64,000 bases of DNA from an uncultured Lachnospiraceae bacterium (lineage in GTDB: Bacteria > Bacillota > Clostridia > Lachnospirales > Lachnospiraceae): contig CADABQ010000005.1 in assembly GCA_902786205.1 (NCBI GenBank), positions 1 to 64,000 of the forward strand. The letters run 5' to 3'. The translations under genes were made by a program, and so were the position numbers. How positions within the stretch are numbered: position 1 is the first letter of the stretch; the number at the start of each line of letters is the position of its first letter. Under the pieces are notes generated by a model that was given only the letters and a program-made list of their open reading frames with translations, had not been told where the DNA came from and did no database searches. Below, in pieces: positions 54,413 through 64,000 of this stretch.

Positions 54413-54952
54413 CGTCCCCATCTCCTTTCCCTAACTAATAAGCGGCGATTCAAACTCCACATCTTACATTGATCCCACTTGGAAAGGATTTGCATGTGTA
54501 AACATGAATCTAATCCTCTTTTCCCTCACATCCATTACAAAGCAATTTTTAAGATCGTGAAGTGTAATTTATTCTTTATGCTTCCCCTAATCGCAATTTT
54601 GTAACGATTACACTTTTAGCAATCTCATTCTATATTAATTGCTCTAGTATTATTTTATCAAAAAAACGCATAAAAAGTAAGCATTTTTATGCGTTTTAAC
54701 TATATTTCGTGATTTTACCCAACAAATCACTTTCTATATTTGGCATTTTTTACAATATGACTTCACGAAAATCTTATAAAATGTATAAACCTCATGTTTT
54801 AAAATACATGTTTCAATTTTTCCAAAATAATCTATCTATTCTTCGCTTTATATCATTTCTTTAGAAAACAAGAAAAGATTCAAAGGATTTGTCTGACATT
54901 TTTAATACCTATTTTTCAGTAATCGTTCCGCCGGGCAGAACGGTTACATTTT
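54413..54952. other. Intergenic region with one hairpin
   Basis: A 540-base gap. Apart from the hairpin at 54663-54697 it holds no coding frame or repeat. The upstream 100 bases (left end) probably carry the promoter of the MraZ-like gene. Confidence 0.5.
54663..54697. terminator. Bidirectional terminator-like hairpin
   Basis: AAAACGCATAAAAA and TTTTTATGCGTTTT make a perfect 14-bp stem with flanking A and T runs. Confidence 0.75.
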
Positions 54953-55369
54953 CTACAATTCCTTTTTTATTTCAGAAAGCAATGCATCAGAAAGAATATC
55001 GCTTTCTTCCCCTGGTTTCCATGTAATTTGCACAGTATCTCCTTTGTAACGTGGTATTAGATGCATATGAACATGAAAAACCGTCTGTCCGGCTGCTTCC
55101 CCATTATTCTGCAAAATATTTATTCCATCACATTTCAATACTTTCTGCATAGCTGTGGCTACCTTTTTTGCTACCACATAAATAGCAGATGCATCCTCCT
55201 CTGATAACTCATACACATTGGCTGCATGATTTTTTACCAAGATAATGGCATGTCCTTTGGATGCTGGTGAAATATCCAGTATTACTCGAAATCTTTCATC
55301 CTCATATACTGTTTTTGATGGAATTTCTCCATTTGCAATCTTACAAAATATACAATTCTCGTCTTTCAT
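54953..55369 (-). CDS. HIT-family nucleotide hydrolase
   Basis: A 138-residue histidine-triad protein of the Hit/HINT branch. The active site is HVHMHLIPR (HXHXHXX). The N-terminal CIFCKIANGEIPSKTVYED, with a CXXC for zinc, is typical. These enzymes cleave nucleoside phosphoramidates or adenylated compounds. The start at ATG 55369 follows AAAGGAG. Single gene, housekeeping in character. Confidence 0.93.
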   Translation of the reverse strand: MKDENCIFCKIANGEIPSKTVYEDERFRVILDISPASKGHAIILVKNHAANVYELSEEDASAIYVVAKKVATAMQKVLKCDGINILQNNGEAAGQTVFHVHMHLIPRYKGDTVQITWKPGEESDILSDALLSEIKKEL

Positions 55370-55620
55370 TTTTTTTGCTCCTTTCAAACACTAGTTGTAT
55401 TTTACTAACTTCTATTGTAAAGTTTTATCTTCCCTCTGTCAAACTTTCACCGTCTAGAAGATGCGCATTTTTTCTACATTTTTGCCCTTTTTTATAGCAT
55501 TTTGTCGTCATTTGTCGAACCTTTTTTCTTGCATTTTTCGACAGACTTGCTTACAATAGCTACATAACATAAAAAATTATTTTCAAAACACTTATAATTC
55601 CAAAACAAGGAGTGCCAATT

Positions 55621-56445
55621 ATGCCACAGAAAAAAATACTCAATCAAATAGAACAGTCTAATCTAACCAAGTTTAAGAAATATCACAAAGACGAATGGAA
55701 CTATGAATATAATTCTACTCTAGCACACTGCTCACATAAGTTATCAGAACTTTGCGAAAATAACACTGCACTACAAAATGCTTTGTCCGAATTTTGCAGT
55801 TCTTTCTATACAGAGCTTAGTGCTTTAAATGAAATATTTCGCACACAATTATCTACCTGTCTTGGAACCTACACTTCACTGGAAAGCAAAAATCCAAACC
55901 TTTCTTCACAAGACACATGGAAAAAATATTCTTATGACTTGGCAGAATTAAAGAACTTAATAAGAGAATATGAACTGTGCAAAGACCGTCTGCTCTTGTC
56001 GTATTCTTTTGTAGATATTATCTCGTTATGTGAAAAAATCAAACGAACTTTTGACGACACTGCACGCGCAAGACATATTGATTTTACTTTAGAAAACAAT
56101 GTGGTACACCCTGATATTTTGCGTCACTTTCCTTGTGATGCTGAAAAGATACAAGAAGCAATTATAAGTTTGTTAAAACATGCTTTTCATATTATTCCAG
56201 AAGTTAGCTATGTCAAAATTCAATTCGATGAAACCGAAGAGGAACGCGGTATTATTCATATTGAAAGAGATGGTGCTATGATTCCAGAAAAAGACTATAT
56301 AAATCTGCAAGCCGGAAATCTATCAAAAGAGTTTTTTACAAAACACTTTGGTTTATTGTCCGTACGCCGCTTTGTAGAAAGTATTCATGGAAAACTTGAT
56401 TTTTTTTCAGACGAAAAAAAGACTTCTCTTACAATCTATTTATGA
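55621..56445 (+). CDS. Degenerate histidine-kinase-like protein
   Basis: A 274-residue cytoplasmic protein with no membrane segment. The first 150 residues are helical (SHKLSELCENNTALQNALSE, DLAELKNLIREYEL) like a dimerisation region. The rest resembles a GHKL ATPase: DAEKIQEAIISLLKHAFHIIP sits where the N-box is expected, but the key Asn is His, and no DXGXG is visible. It ends with FGLLSVRRFVESIHGKLDFFS, matching the G2-type end of kinases. It may bind ATP weakly or act as a scaffold or anti-sigma-like protein. The start at ATG 55621 follows AAGGAG. No response regulator is adjacent. Confidence 0.65.
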   Translation: MPQKKILNQIEQSNLTKFKKYHKDEWNYEYNSTLAHCSHKLSELCENNTALQNALSEFCSSFYTELSALNEIFRTQLSTCLGTYTSLESKNPNLSSQDTWKKYSYDLAELKNLIREYELCKDRLLLSYSFVDIISLCEKIKRTFDDTARARHIDFTLENNVVHPDILRHFPCDAEKIQEAIISLLKHAFHIIPEVSYVKIQFDETEEERGIIHIERDGAMIPEKDYINLQAGNLSKEFFTKHFGLLSVRRFVESIHGKLDFFSDEKKTSLTIYL

Positions 56446-56454
56446 TATTATTTT

Positions 56455-56478
56455 AGGGGCAAAAAATATTTTGCCCCT
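56455..56478 (+). terminator. Terminator of the kinase-like gene
   Basis: AGGGGCAAAA and TTTTGCCCCT form a 10-bp stem just after the stop. Confidence 0.75.
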
Positions 56479-56951
56479 AACTTTATACCTCACTATTGCT
56501 TTGTAAAAATCCAAAAATCACTTGAAAAAGTAACTGCACTTCACAGTAATCATTTCCTTATCACTTTTTTTATTGAACCTAATGCCATAAAAAACACAAG
56601 GACTTTGTATTGCATAACATTTTAAACAGAGTTGTACAAAAGATTTTTTCTATTTCCTTCTACTTAAAATCCAACACTGAAATCTCCGATCCTAGTTTTC
56701 TTGCCAATCAATTGCTTATTTCTTTTTTTATCTCCAAAACCTTTACTTGATGCAGTCATGGCATTAATAGAAACTAATAGATGAACTATATTTACTGTTA
56801 CTACTGCCTTTGTCAAGAAGTAGTGGACTTTCTTAATCGTGTTAAATTTTTTTACTTAATTATACTCATGAATATTTTATCATACCTGGACACATTCAGA
56901 AATACCATCGGTATAAAAGTACTTGATTTTTGTAAAATAGTCTTTTTACAA
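56479..56951. other. Intergenic region with a repeat fragment
   Basis: About 470 bases without a coding frame of quality. The only feature is a repeat B fragment at 56816-56847. Confidence 0.45.
56816..56847. repeat. Repeat B, terminal fragment
   Basis: AGAAGTAGTGGACTTTCTTA then ATCGTGTTAAAT matches the last 30 bases of repeat B. Confidence 0.6.
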
Positions 56952-57641
56952 TTAACTCTTCACGAAATTTCCACGTTCTACTATCTTAAATCTATCTCCG
57001 GACCATTTTAGTTTAATCTTCCTTAAGCCTTTGTCGCGATCATATTCTTCATACTCCCATGCATCTTTACCACTTTTCTTCCATTCATATGTTGGTTGAT
57101 TGGAATAGGCATAAATCATATTTTCTTTCGTTCCTAAATCCAACTGCACTATTTTTTGGTCTACGATACTATACATTCGATAATAGGTACCCACATCACT
57201 CATATCTTGCCCTATGAGAAAATCTGGATTTCCATCCTTATTATAATCTTCCATTTCTATATGAAAATATGCATGAAACTCTGCCTGACTATCACCCGAT
57301 ACCCCCTCGATTTTTCTTTCACTAACCATAGTATTTTCCTTGTAATATTGCAAATAAAATTCTCCACTATAACTTGCTTCATACGAATAATGATCATACG
57401 AATATGTTCCAGATTTCATAACTAACTCTAACGACGCAAGATCATCCACCTGTGCCGTGGCTAGTACCAATCCATCATTGTCCTTACTTATCTCAATTTG
57501 TCCCTTTTTTATTTCTTTTTCTTTCACATCTGTTTTTTGTGGGATATCTGTTGCCTTTTCTGTATCTTTTGATGAGGTTACTGCACATGCAGATAACACA
57601 ACCGATAACGCAACTGTACATAATAATGCCGTTTTTTTCAA
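56952..57641 (-). CDS. Lipoprotein of unknown function
   Basis: A 229-residue exported lipoprotein. The signal peptide starts MKKTALLCTVAL and ends with lipobox VLSAC. A charged linker (TDIPQKTDVKEKEIKKG) follows. The mature domain includes EMEDYNKDGNPDFLIGQDM, a D-X-N-X-D-G calcium-loop-like motif similar to dockerin or FG-GAP loops. I chose TTG 57641, 8 bases after AAAGGTGG, because it gives a standard signal peptide; the frame extends nine codons further. No clear partner. Confidence 0.7.
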   Translation of the reverse strand: MKKTALLCTVALSVVLSACAVTSSKDTEKATDIPQKTDVKEKEIKKGQIEISKDNDGLVLATAQVDDLASLELVMKSGTYSYDHYSYEASYSGEFYLQYYKENTMVSERKIEGVSGDSQAEFHAYFHIEMEDYNKDGNPDFLIGQDMSDVGTYYRMYSIVDQKIVQLDLGTKENMIYAYSNQPTYEWKKSGKDAWEYEEYDRDKGLRKIKLKWSGDRFKIVERGNFVKS

Positions 57642-57732
57642 ACTAATGACCACCTTTCTACTTTTCAAAAGTTATCGATAAGACTACGAAAACATTGATT
57701 TCTCTTGGTTCTCCTGCCTTTATTTTTTGCCT

Positions 57733-58785
57733 TTACCAACGCTTAAAAAATCCTTTTTTCACTTGTAAAAGTAATAAATTTCCTCCGCTTTTCGTTCCAT
57801 CTTTATCATATAGGTTCGCATCCAACGTATGAGGTGTATATTTATATAAAGAATATGTTGCCCTATTTTTAACCCAAACATAAGATTTATACATACCATC
57901 AGATGAATTCCTATTATAATTTACATTTCTAAAACAATATGGATATTGATTTGGTGCTTTTTTATAATGTGTACGAAATAATTTTATTCCATATATTAAC
58001 TGTTTGTCATATCTTTTGTATTTTTTTATAGTTCCCGAATCTGTTTTCCCATATCCCATAGCCTTAGTTAATATTGATGATGATTTGAGTTCGGAAGTAG
58101 TAATCAATGCAGATTCTTTTTGAAGCGTGCATATTACCACTTTGGGATTAATCTTATATTTTTTACAATATTTAACAATATATTTAGCCGTGTTTACAGT
58201 TTTTAATAATTTTAAATTTCCTCGCTTATCTTTTTTATAAATTTTTACAGGTTTTGCAAGTATCGATTTCTTACTTTTCAAAAATTTTTGTATTTTCTTC
58301 TGACTCATTGATTTCCAATTTGTGAATTGTTTATCAGTAATTAACTGATTCATATTATACGTTGCAGAAGCTGTCCTAATAGATGAGGTTTCAAACTTTG
58401 ACATACTTAAAGTTGTAATATCTGTTTTATTATCCTCAGAAACATGATATAAATAACTTCCATTTTTTGTTTCAACCTTTATAATAACATTGTTTCCATC
58501 ATATTTAATATTTTGTACTGTTCCATTGTTACTAGATATTTTTGAAATTCTGTCTTTAGAATCATATGAGTACTGAATAATATTACCATCACACTGAATT
58601 TCTTCAATCAATTTTTCATCAGCATCATAAATTAGTGCATTATATGCTTTAGAATTTGCAATTACATTTTCTATATTCGTTGCATTTAGAAGCACAGCTT
58701 TACTTAATCCTAAGTTTCCCATTCTAATAGCTAGTACAATCATAACCATTGTTAAACATATTATTTTTAACCTTTGTTTTTTCAT
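57733..58785 (-). CDS. Secreted YD-repeat / lysozyme-like protein
   Basis: A 350-residue exported protein with an N-terminal signal anchor (RLKIICLTMVMIVLAIRM). Residues of about 35-110 show a short RHS/YD-like stretch: IIQYSYDSKDRISKI, NIKYDGNNVIIKV. The C-terminal half resembles a lytic transglycosylase or glucosaminidase: KYCKKYKINPKVVICTLQKE has the catalytic-type Glu, with AMGYGKTDSG and YGIKLFRTHY beyond. It may cut peptidoglycan. The start at ATG 58785 follows GGAGATGGA. The gene stands alone. The domain calls come from motif patterns only. Confidence 0.62.
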   Translation of the reverse strand: MKKQRLKIICLTMVMIVLAIRMGNLGLSKAVLLNATNIENVIANSKAYNALIYDADEKLIEEIQCDGNIIQYSYDSKDRISKISSNNGTVQNIKYDGNNVIIKVETKNGSYLYHVSEDNKTDITTLSMSKFETSSIRTASATYNMNQLITDKQFTNWKSMSQKKIQKFLKSKKSILAKPVKIYKKDKRGNLKLLKTVNTAKYIVKYCKKYKINPKVVICTLQKESALITTSELKSSSILTKAMGYGKTDSGTIKKYKRYDKQLIYGIKLFRTHYKKAPNQYPYCFRNVNYNRNSSDGMYKSYVWVKNRATYSLYKYTPHTLDANLYDKDGTKSGGNLLLLQVKKGFFKRW

Positions 58786-59157
58786 ATATCCATCTCCTAT
58801 TATAGTCAAAATAATATAGCCCATCAAGACTATATAATTAACAATTTTTTATTAAAATAATACCAAAAATTTTCCACTAAATATTACTATCAACAAAAAT
58901 ATTTTCCTGTTTTTAACTTCACCTCATTCATCATCGAAAACACCCAAGGATAAATTACTAATTTCAATAATCCCTTCATAAATATTTTTTACATAAGAAC
59001 ATCAATCCAATTATATTCTTCATGCTTTTCCAATTTATCCATATACCTATTTCTTTAATATATTCATTTCATTGTGCGCACATCACATATATTATCATGA
59101 TTCAAAATTTTATAAAATTATCTTTGCACTAAAGTATCTAGAATTTGCATAATCGTC

Positions 59158-59187
59158 ATTACCATTCACATACTTGTGAACGGTAAT
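59158..59187. repeat. Short inverted repeat
   Basis: ATTACCATTCAC and GTGAACGGTAAT pair over 11 of 12 bases around a 6-base loop. No T tract follows, so it is a possible operator rather than a terminator. Confidence 0.55.
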
Positions 59188-59251
59188 AAACCATCCCCTT
59201 CCTTCTAGTTAAACTAATTTTTATCACGTAATCTGCAAGAAATAAAACAAA

Positions 59252-59305
59252 ATAGGAATATATAAATCTACGATTGTTCACCCGCAAATCTATATATTCC
59301 TATTC
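59252..59305 (-). terminator. Terminator of the two-component operon
   Basis: ATAGGAATATATAAATCT pairs with AATCTATATATTCCTAT over nearly its whole length; on the minus strand TTTTGTTTTAT follows. Confidence 0.75.
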
Positions 59306-59342
59306 CTTATCCATATTTGATACAATTATAAAATCCTTGTCT

Positions 59343-60044
59343 TTAAAAATTTGCATACTCATATTTTCGCTGAATATACAACTTTTTCAATGTCGGATAC
59401 TTTTTTATTCCAACCATTGCTTTTCTACCATTTGCCATATAAACAAATGTATGATCAAACTTCTTTATGGCATCCAAATTTACAAGATACGATTTATGAC
59501 ATCGAAAAAATCCTTCCTCAGATAGCATTTTTTCTAAACTCCCAATAGAATCACTACATTCGTATTGATTGTCATATGTATATACCAATACTTTTCTTCT
59601 ATCCGTTTCTATATATACAATATCCTTCAGTGCTACAGGAATCTTCCCAACATTTACCACATTAATGGATACTATTTTATTTCTTCCAAGCAGCTTTTTT
59701 GCAGACTCAAATGCCTCCTGTAATTCATCCTGCATTTTCGTCTTATCAACGTATCGAAACGCATCTACCATATAGCCTCTTCTGCTTAATTCCAAATGCG
59801 TCGTAAGCATTATGATAACCGCATCTGGATAAGATACTTTATATTCCAATGCTGTTTCAAAACCATCCTTTCCAGACATTTCAATGTCCAAAACCACAAT
59901 TTCATATTCCGTATCATGTTCCAAAAACAAGTCACCAGAATAAAAGAGCGTTATGGAAGCTTCTTCTTTATCAAAATACTGCCGTACCACTTTCACTGCA
60001 TTTTGTCGCCATATCTTTTCATCATCTACAATTGCAATCTTCAC
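59343..60044 (-). CDS. LytTR-family response regulator
   Basis: A 233-residue AgrA/LytR-like regulator. The receiver domain has IAIVDDE at the N-terminus, the phospho-acceptor Asp in IVVLDIEMSG, Thr in IMLTTH and Lys in VDKTKM. The C-terminal LytTR DNA-binding domain shows DIVYIETDRRKVLVYT and FFRCHKSYLVNLDAIK. It lies 21 bases after its cognate kinase gene. LytTR regulators usually bind pairs of direct repeats; I did not identify them. Confidence 0.92.
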   Translation of the reverse strand: MKIAIVDDEKIWRQNAVKVVRQYFDKEEASITLFYSGDLFLEHDTEYEIVVLDIEMSGKDGFETALEYKVSYPDAVIIMLTTHLELSRRGYMVDAFRYVDKTKMQDELQEAFESAKKLLGRNKIVSINVVNVGKIPVALKDIVYIETDRRKVLVYTYDNQYECSDSIGSLEKMLSEEGFFRCHKSYLVNLDAIKKFDHTFVYMANGRKAMVGIKKYPTLKKLYIQRKYEYANF

Positions 60045-60065
60045 GTTTTTCTCATCTCCCCTTCT

Positions 60066-61403
60066 TTACAATTGTTCCACCCTAGCTAATAATACCATGA
60101 CCTTAAACCTATTCTGCTCACTTTCAATCAGTAATTCTCCCTGGTTCCGTTTGACGCATTCCTGTACATTTTCTAAACCAAACCCATGATTCCACTTATC
60201 CTGTTTCGATGTTTCTATCTTTCCGTCTATCTCCACTTTCTTTCCCACACTATCATTTTCAATTGAAAGAACTATCATATCTTTTGTATATCCACAAGAT
60301 ACTTTAATTACAGATTTCTTACTTTCCTGTTCTGCTTCCATTGCATTTCTTAATAAATTTGAGAAAATAGTACATAAATCAAAGGCACTAATATTACAAT
60401 CGGATGGAAAATGTCCTATCACTTCCACTTTTATTCCCGACCGTTCTGCTTCATCATAAAACTTATTTAATATCGCATCAACAATTCCATTGTTTACACA
60501 TATAACATTTCCAAAGGTTTCAATCTCACCATTCATTTTATCCAAATACTCTTCTAGTTTATCATAATCTTTCTTCTTATTAAGTGCATTAATAATAAAC
60601 ATATGGCTTCTTAAATCATGACGAAACTTTTTTGTTTTTCTTTCCCTTGTTTCTAAATACTCATAATATTTCTTTTGTTCATTCAAATATTGGGAGGCTA
60701 ATTGTTCATTTTCTCTATAAACATTTCTTGATACAGCTAAAAAAATTACCATTGCAATTTGAGCCAATATACCAAAAGAAACCATTAAAAATGCAAGCTG
60801 GTATAAGACTTTATTATCCGCCTTAATTTTATCAATTGCATAATCACTTAAATAAACCAAAATAACAGTATCCCCAAAAAACAAGATTGTAATACCGATA
60901 TAATAGCCAATTCCCATATCTTTTATACCAGTTTTATATTTGTTTCTTATTCCGCATCCAATAGTTAAAAGTACAAGTAGCGTAATTATCTGTATACCTA
61001 CTCCACCAAAAATAGAATTTTTCAATTTAAGTATTGTACATATGGTAAGCACTATCACCTTCGATATCTCATCCAAAAAAGCTACTAAAAATTCTGACCA
61101 AATACTTAACAAAAACAGTTTCTTCTTCTTTTCTTCATATAAATAACAATATAGTTCGAAAAGAAAAATTATGTAAATTAAAGTTCTTTCTATCGCATTC
61201 ACAAAAAATACTTGTCCCAAAAAAGACACAAGCATTGTAACTATAAATACAATCTCCTTGGAATAAGCACGCTTTTTTTTGTTTAAAGCCAAAAAAAAGT
61301 TACAAATTATTGCAAATTTTTGTATATGCAATAAATCACAAAAAATATTTAATCCCACTTCCATAATTTCCCGTCCTATCCTTAAATAAGAAAATTCTTT
61401 CAT
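60066..61403 (-). CDS. GHKL-type sensor histidine kinase (AgrC/VirS-like)
   Basis: A 445-residue kinase. The N-terminal 220 residues hold about six membrane segments (for example IVFIVTMLVSFLGQVFFV and IQIITLLVLLTIGCGI). The phospho-acceptor His is in KFRHDLRSHMFIINAL. The ATPase domain has NLLRNAMEAEQE and HGFGLENVQECVKR. Such kinases usually sense peptide pheromones, but no AgrB protease or AgrD-like peptide gene is found in the flanking DNA. It may therefore answer to another signal or to a peptide encoded elsewhere. It is co-transcribed with the regulator downstream. Confidence 0.9.
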   Translation of the reverse strand: MKEFSYLRIGREIMEVGLNIFCDLLHIQKFAIICNFFLALNKKKRAYSKEIVFIVTMLVSFLGQVFFVNAIERTLIYIIFLFELYCYLYEEKKKKLFLLSIWSEFLVAFLDEISKVIVLTICTILKLKNSIFGGVGIQIITLLVLLTIGCGIRNKYKTGIKDMGIGYYIGITILFFGDTVILVYLSDYAIDKIKADNKVLYQLAFLMVSFGILAQIAMVIFLAVSRNVYRENEQLASQYLNEQKKYYEYLETRERKTKKFRHDLRSHMFIINALNKKKDYDKLEEYLDKMNGEIETFGNVICVNNGIVDAILNKFYDEAERSGIKVEVIGHFPSDCNISAFDLCTIFSNLLRNAMEAEQESKKSVIKVSCGYTKDMIVLSIENDSVGKKVEIDGKIETSKQDKWNHGFGLENVQECVKRNQGELLIESEQNRFKVMVLLARVEQL

Positions 61404-61694
61404 GTCTTCTTTGCACTTGTATTACATAGCAAAGTATTACTTTATCACCTTTATCTTATCATAACACAAGTGCAAGACACAACCGAGAAATTTATGCAAC
61501 TAATTATCTAATTATGCTTTTTATTAAATCCTCAAACCATTTATACAACGCTTTATCCTTTCCGTATATACTATTTTATTATCCGGATACATAAAGCATA
61601 CTTTTATTTCTTCTGTTGTAAATAGCTTTTGCACGAAAGTCCCCAATTTTTGTAAAATCGTTCTTTCTTCCAAAAAGTTGAATATTTCATCATA

Positions 61695-61744
61695 TAAAAA
61701 AGAGCCAAGCACCCTAAACAATCTAGTTTCAGTGTACCCAGCTC
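61695..61744 (-). terminator. Terminator of the ATP synthase operon
   Basis: On the minus strand GAGCTGGGTACACT pairs with AGGGTGCTTGGCTC using several G-U pairs, and TTTTTTA follows. It lies about 20 bases after atpC. Confidence 0.7.
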
Positions 61745-61764
61745 CTTCTGTTTGAATTTTCTAT

Positions 61765-62181
61765 TTATTTTACTTTTTTATTTCCTAATTGTAAACGTAA
61801 CAAAGCCTTTCGAAGTGCTAATTCTGCACGAGCTTCATTAATTTCTCCATCCGCACCTTTTAATCGCCGTTCTGCCCTAGTCTTTGCCTCTCTGGCTCGA
61901 TGGATATCGATTTCATCCGGCCATTCACAGGACTCAGCCAATATCACAACCTTGTCCGGAAGGATTTCTATAAAACCATCATGAAGGGCAGCTTCTTTTG
62001 TCTCTCCACTCTGTATAAAACGTACAACACCAGGTGCTACAATAGAAGTAAGTGGGATATGTCCTGCCAGAACACCAATTTCCCCTTCTGTTGTACACAC
62101 TTCCAACATTTCTATATCATCTTCGTAAAATACGCGATCTGGAGAAACAACCTGAATATGAAATAATTTATTATCTGCCAT
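61765..62181 (-). CDS. atpC: ATP synthase F1, epsilon subunit
   Basis: A 138-residue F1 epsilon subunit. The N-terminal beta-sandwich shows IQVVSPDRVFYEDDIEMLEV and GEIGVLAGHIPLTSIVAPG, and the C-terminal two-helix hairpin has EAKTRAERRLKG and EARAELALRKALLRLQLG. It inhibits ATP hydrolysis and links the rotor to F1. AGGAGG-like site (TAGGAGGAATTTGG) before the ATG; it lies 11 bases after atpD. It is the last gene of the atp operon. Confidence 0.96.
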   Translation of the reverse strand: MADNKLFHIQVVSPDRVFYEDDIEMLEVCTTEGEIGVLAGHIPLTSIVAPGVVRFIQSGETKEAALHDGFIEILPDKVVILAESCEWPDEIDIHRAREAKTRAERRLKGADGEINEARAELALRKALLRLQLGNKKVK

Positions 62182-62192
62182 CCAAATTCCTC

Positions 62193-63605
<1,413 letters not shown>

Positions 63606-63619
63606 TCATCGTCTCTGAC

Positions 63620-64000
63620 CTATTCAATTGCAGAAGCCCCTGCAACAATTTCTGTCAGTTCCTGTGTAATACTTGCCTGTCTTGCTCGATTATATTTCAA
63701 GGACAAATCTGCAATCATTTCCTCTGCATTATTGGATGCAGAATCCATGGCCTGCATTCTAGCACCATTTTCACTGGCAAGTGCTTCGCATAATGCCCCA
63801 TAAATCATACTATTTACATATTTTGGAATAATTTTATCCAACGCTTCCTCTGCATTTGGTTCATAGTTCATCAAAACTAAATCGTCTGCCTTTTTTTCTC
63901 CCACTTCTACCGCCACCGGCAATAGTTGCGTTAACGTTGGAATCTGTGTAATGGTATTCTTAAATACCGTATACGCAATATAAATCTTTCCTATCTCACC
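63620..64000 (-). CDS. atpG: ATP synthase F1, gamma subunit (partial)
   Basis: The C-terminal 126 residues of gamma; the frame runs off the right edge of the window. IYGALCEALASENGARMQAM, DSASNNAEEMI and YNRARQASITQELTEIVAGA are the conserved C-terminal helix that turns inside the alpha3beta3 ring. The upstream genes atpA, atpH, atpF, atpE and atpB would be expected beyond the edge. Confidence 0.95.
   Translation of the reverse strand, partial: GEIGKIYIAYTVFKNTITQIPTLTQLLPVAVEVGEKKADDLVLMNYEPNAEEALDKIIPKYVNSMIYGALCEALASENGARMQAMDSASNNAEEMIADLSLKYNRARQASITQELTEIVAGASAIE

Larger units (their letters stand above)
58786..59342. other. AT-rich intergenic region
   Basis: Holds an inverted repeat (59158-59187) and the terminator of the LytTR gene (59252-59305), nothing else that I can support. 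Confidence 0.5.

Noticed and set aside
61524..61721. A 65-codon minus-strand frame after atpC
   Set aside because: It starts at TTG inside the atp terminator hairpin, with no ribosome binding site.

Overview
The window is AT-rich DNA from a low-GC Gram-positive anaerobe. A gut-type Clostridia, probably Lachnospiraceae, fits best. The grounds are strong AGGAGG-type ribosome binding sites, lipobox lipoproteins, U-tract terminators, clostridial-style PII (NifI-like) proteins, a DUF2520 protein in the pantothenate operon and ISLre2-like transposon debris. No rRNA, tRNA or CRISPR array was seen.

Layout. 0-7 kb (minus strand): a secreted repeat protein, a glycogen synthase with a 230-residue basic tail, and a three-gene DNA-repair operon (radical SAM protein, DUF4130 protein, AlkD-like protein). 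7.2-17.0 kb: an accessory island bracketed by direct repeats of transposon debris. It holds a type II restriction-modification pair and a 1388-residue protein with a kinase-like domain, a P-loop NTPase core and TPRs, which is the best candidate for an undescribed defence system. Its 3' end carries an in-frame amber codon followed by 50 coherent codons and then a probable frameshift. 17.1-18.1 kb: a lipoprotein.

18.4-36.5 kb: a nitrogen-acquisition locus. Allophanate hydrolase, a urea/guanidine carboxylase and the two DUF1989 subunits form the known carboxylase route for guanidine. Beside them is an operon of a nitrate/sulfonate-type ABC importer and two alkylsulfatase-like metallohydrolases. 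A divergent operon encodes two NifI-like PII proteins and a second importer of the same class. A LuxR-type regulator follows. Three promoter regions here share the motif TAGAACTWWAGT, suggesting a small regulon. 38-41.3 kb: pantothenate synthesis (DUF2520 reductase, panB, panC, panD), with a foldback element inside the operon.

41.3-44.6 kb: a frameshifted chemotaxis receptor, and a KAS III-like enzyme lacking the usual His and Asn, paired with an alpha/beta hydrolase. 44.8-52.3 kb: an sspDBCA-type DNA phosphorothioation cluster with no recognisable restriction partner in the window. 52.4-58.8 kb: small regulators (two HTH proteins, a CarD-like protein, a MraZ-like protein), a HIT hydrolase, a degenerate histidine-kinase-like protein, a lipoprotein and a secreted lysozyme-like protein. 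59.3-61.4 kb: a LytTR response regulator and GHKL kinase. 61.7-64 kb: the end of the ATP synthase operon (atpG partial, atpD, atpC).

Small palindromic repeats recur in intergenic gaps throughout, and several have moved next to or into operons.
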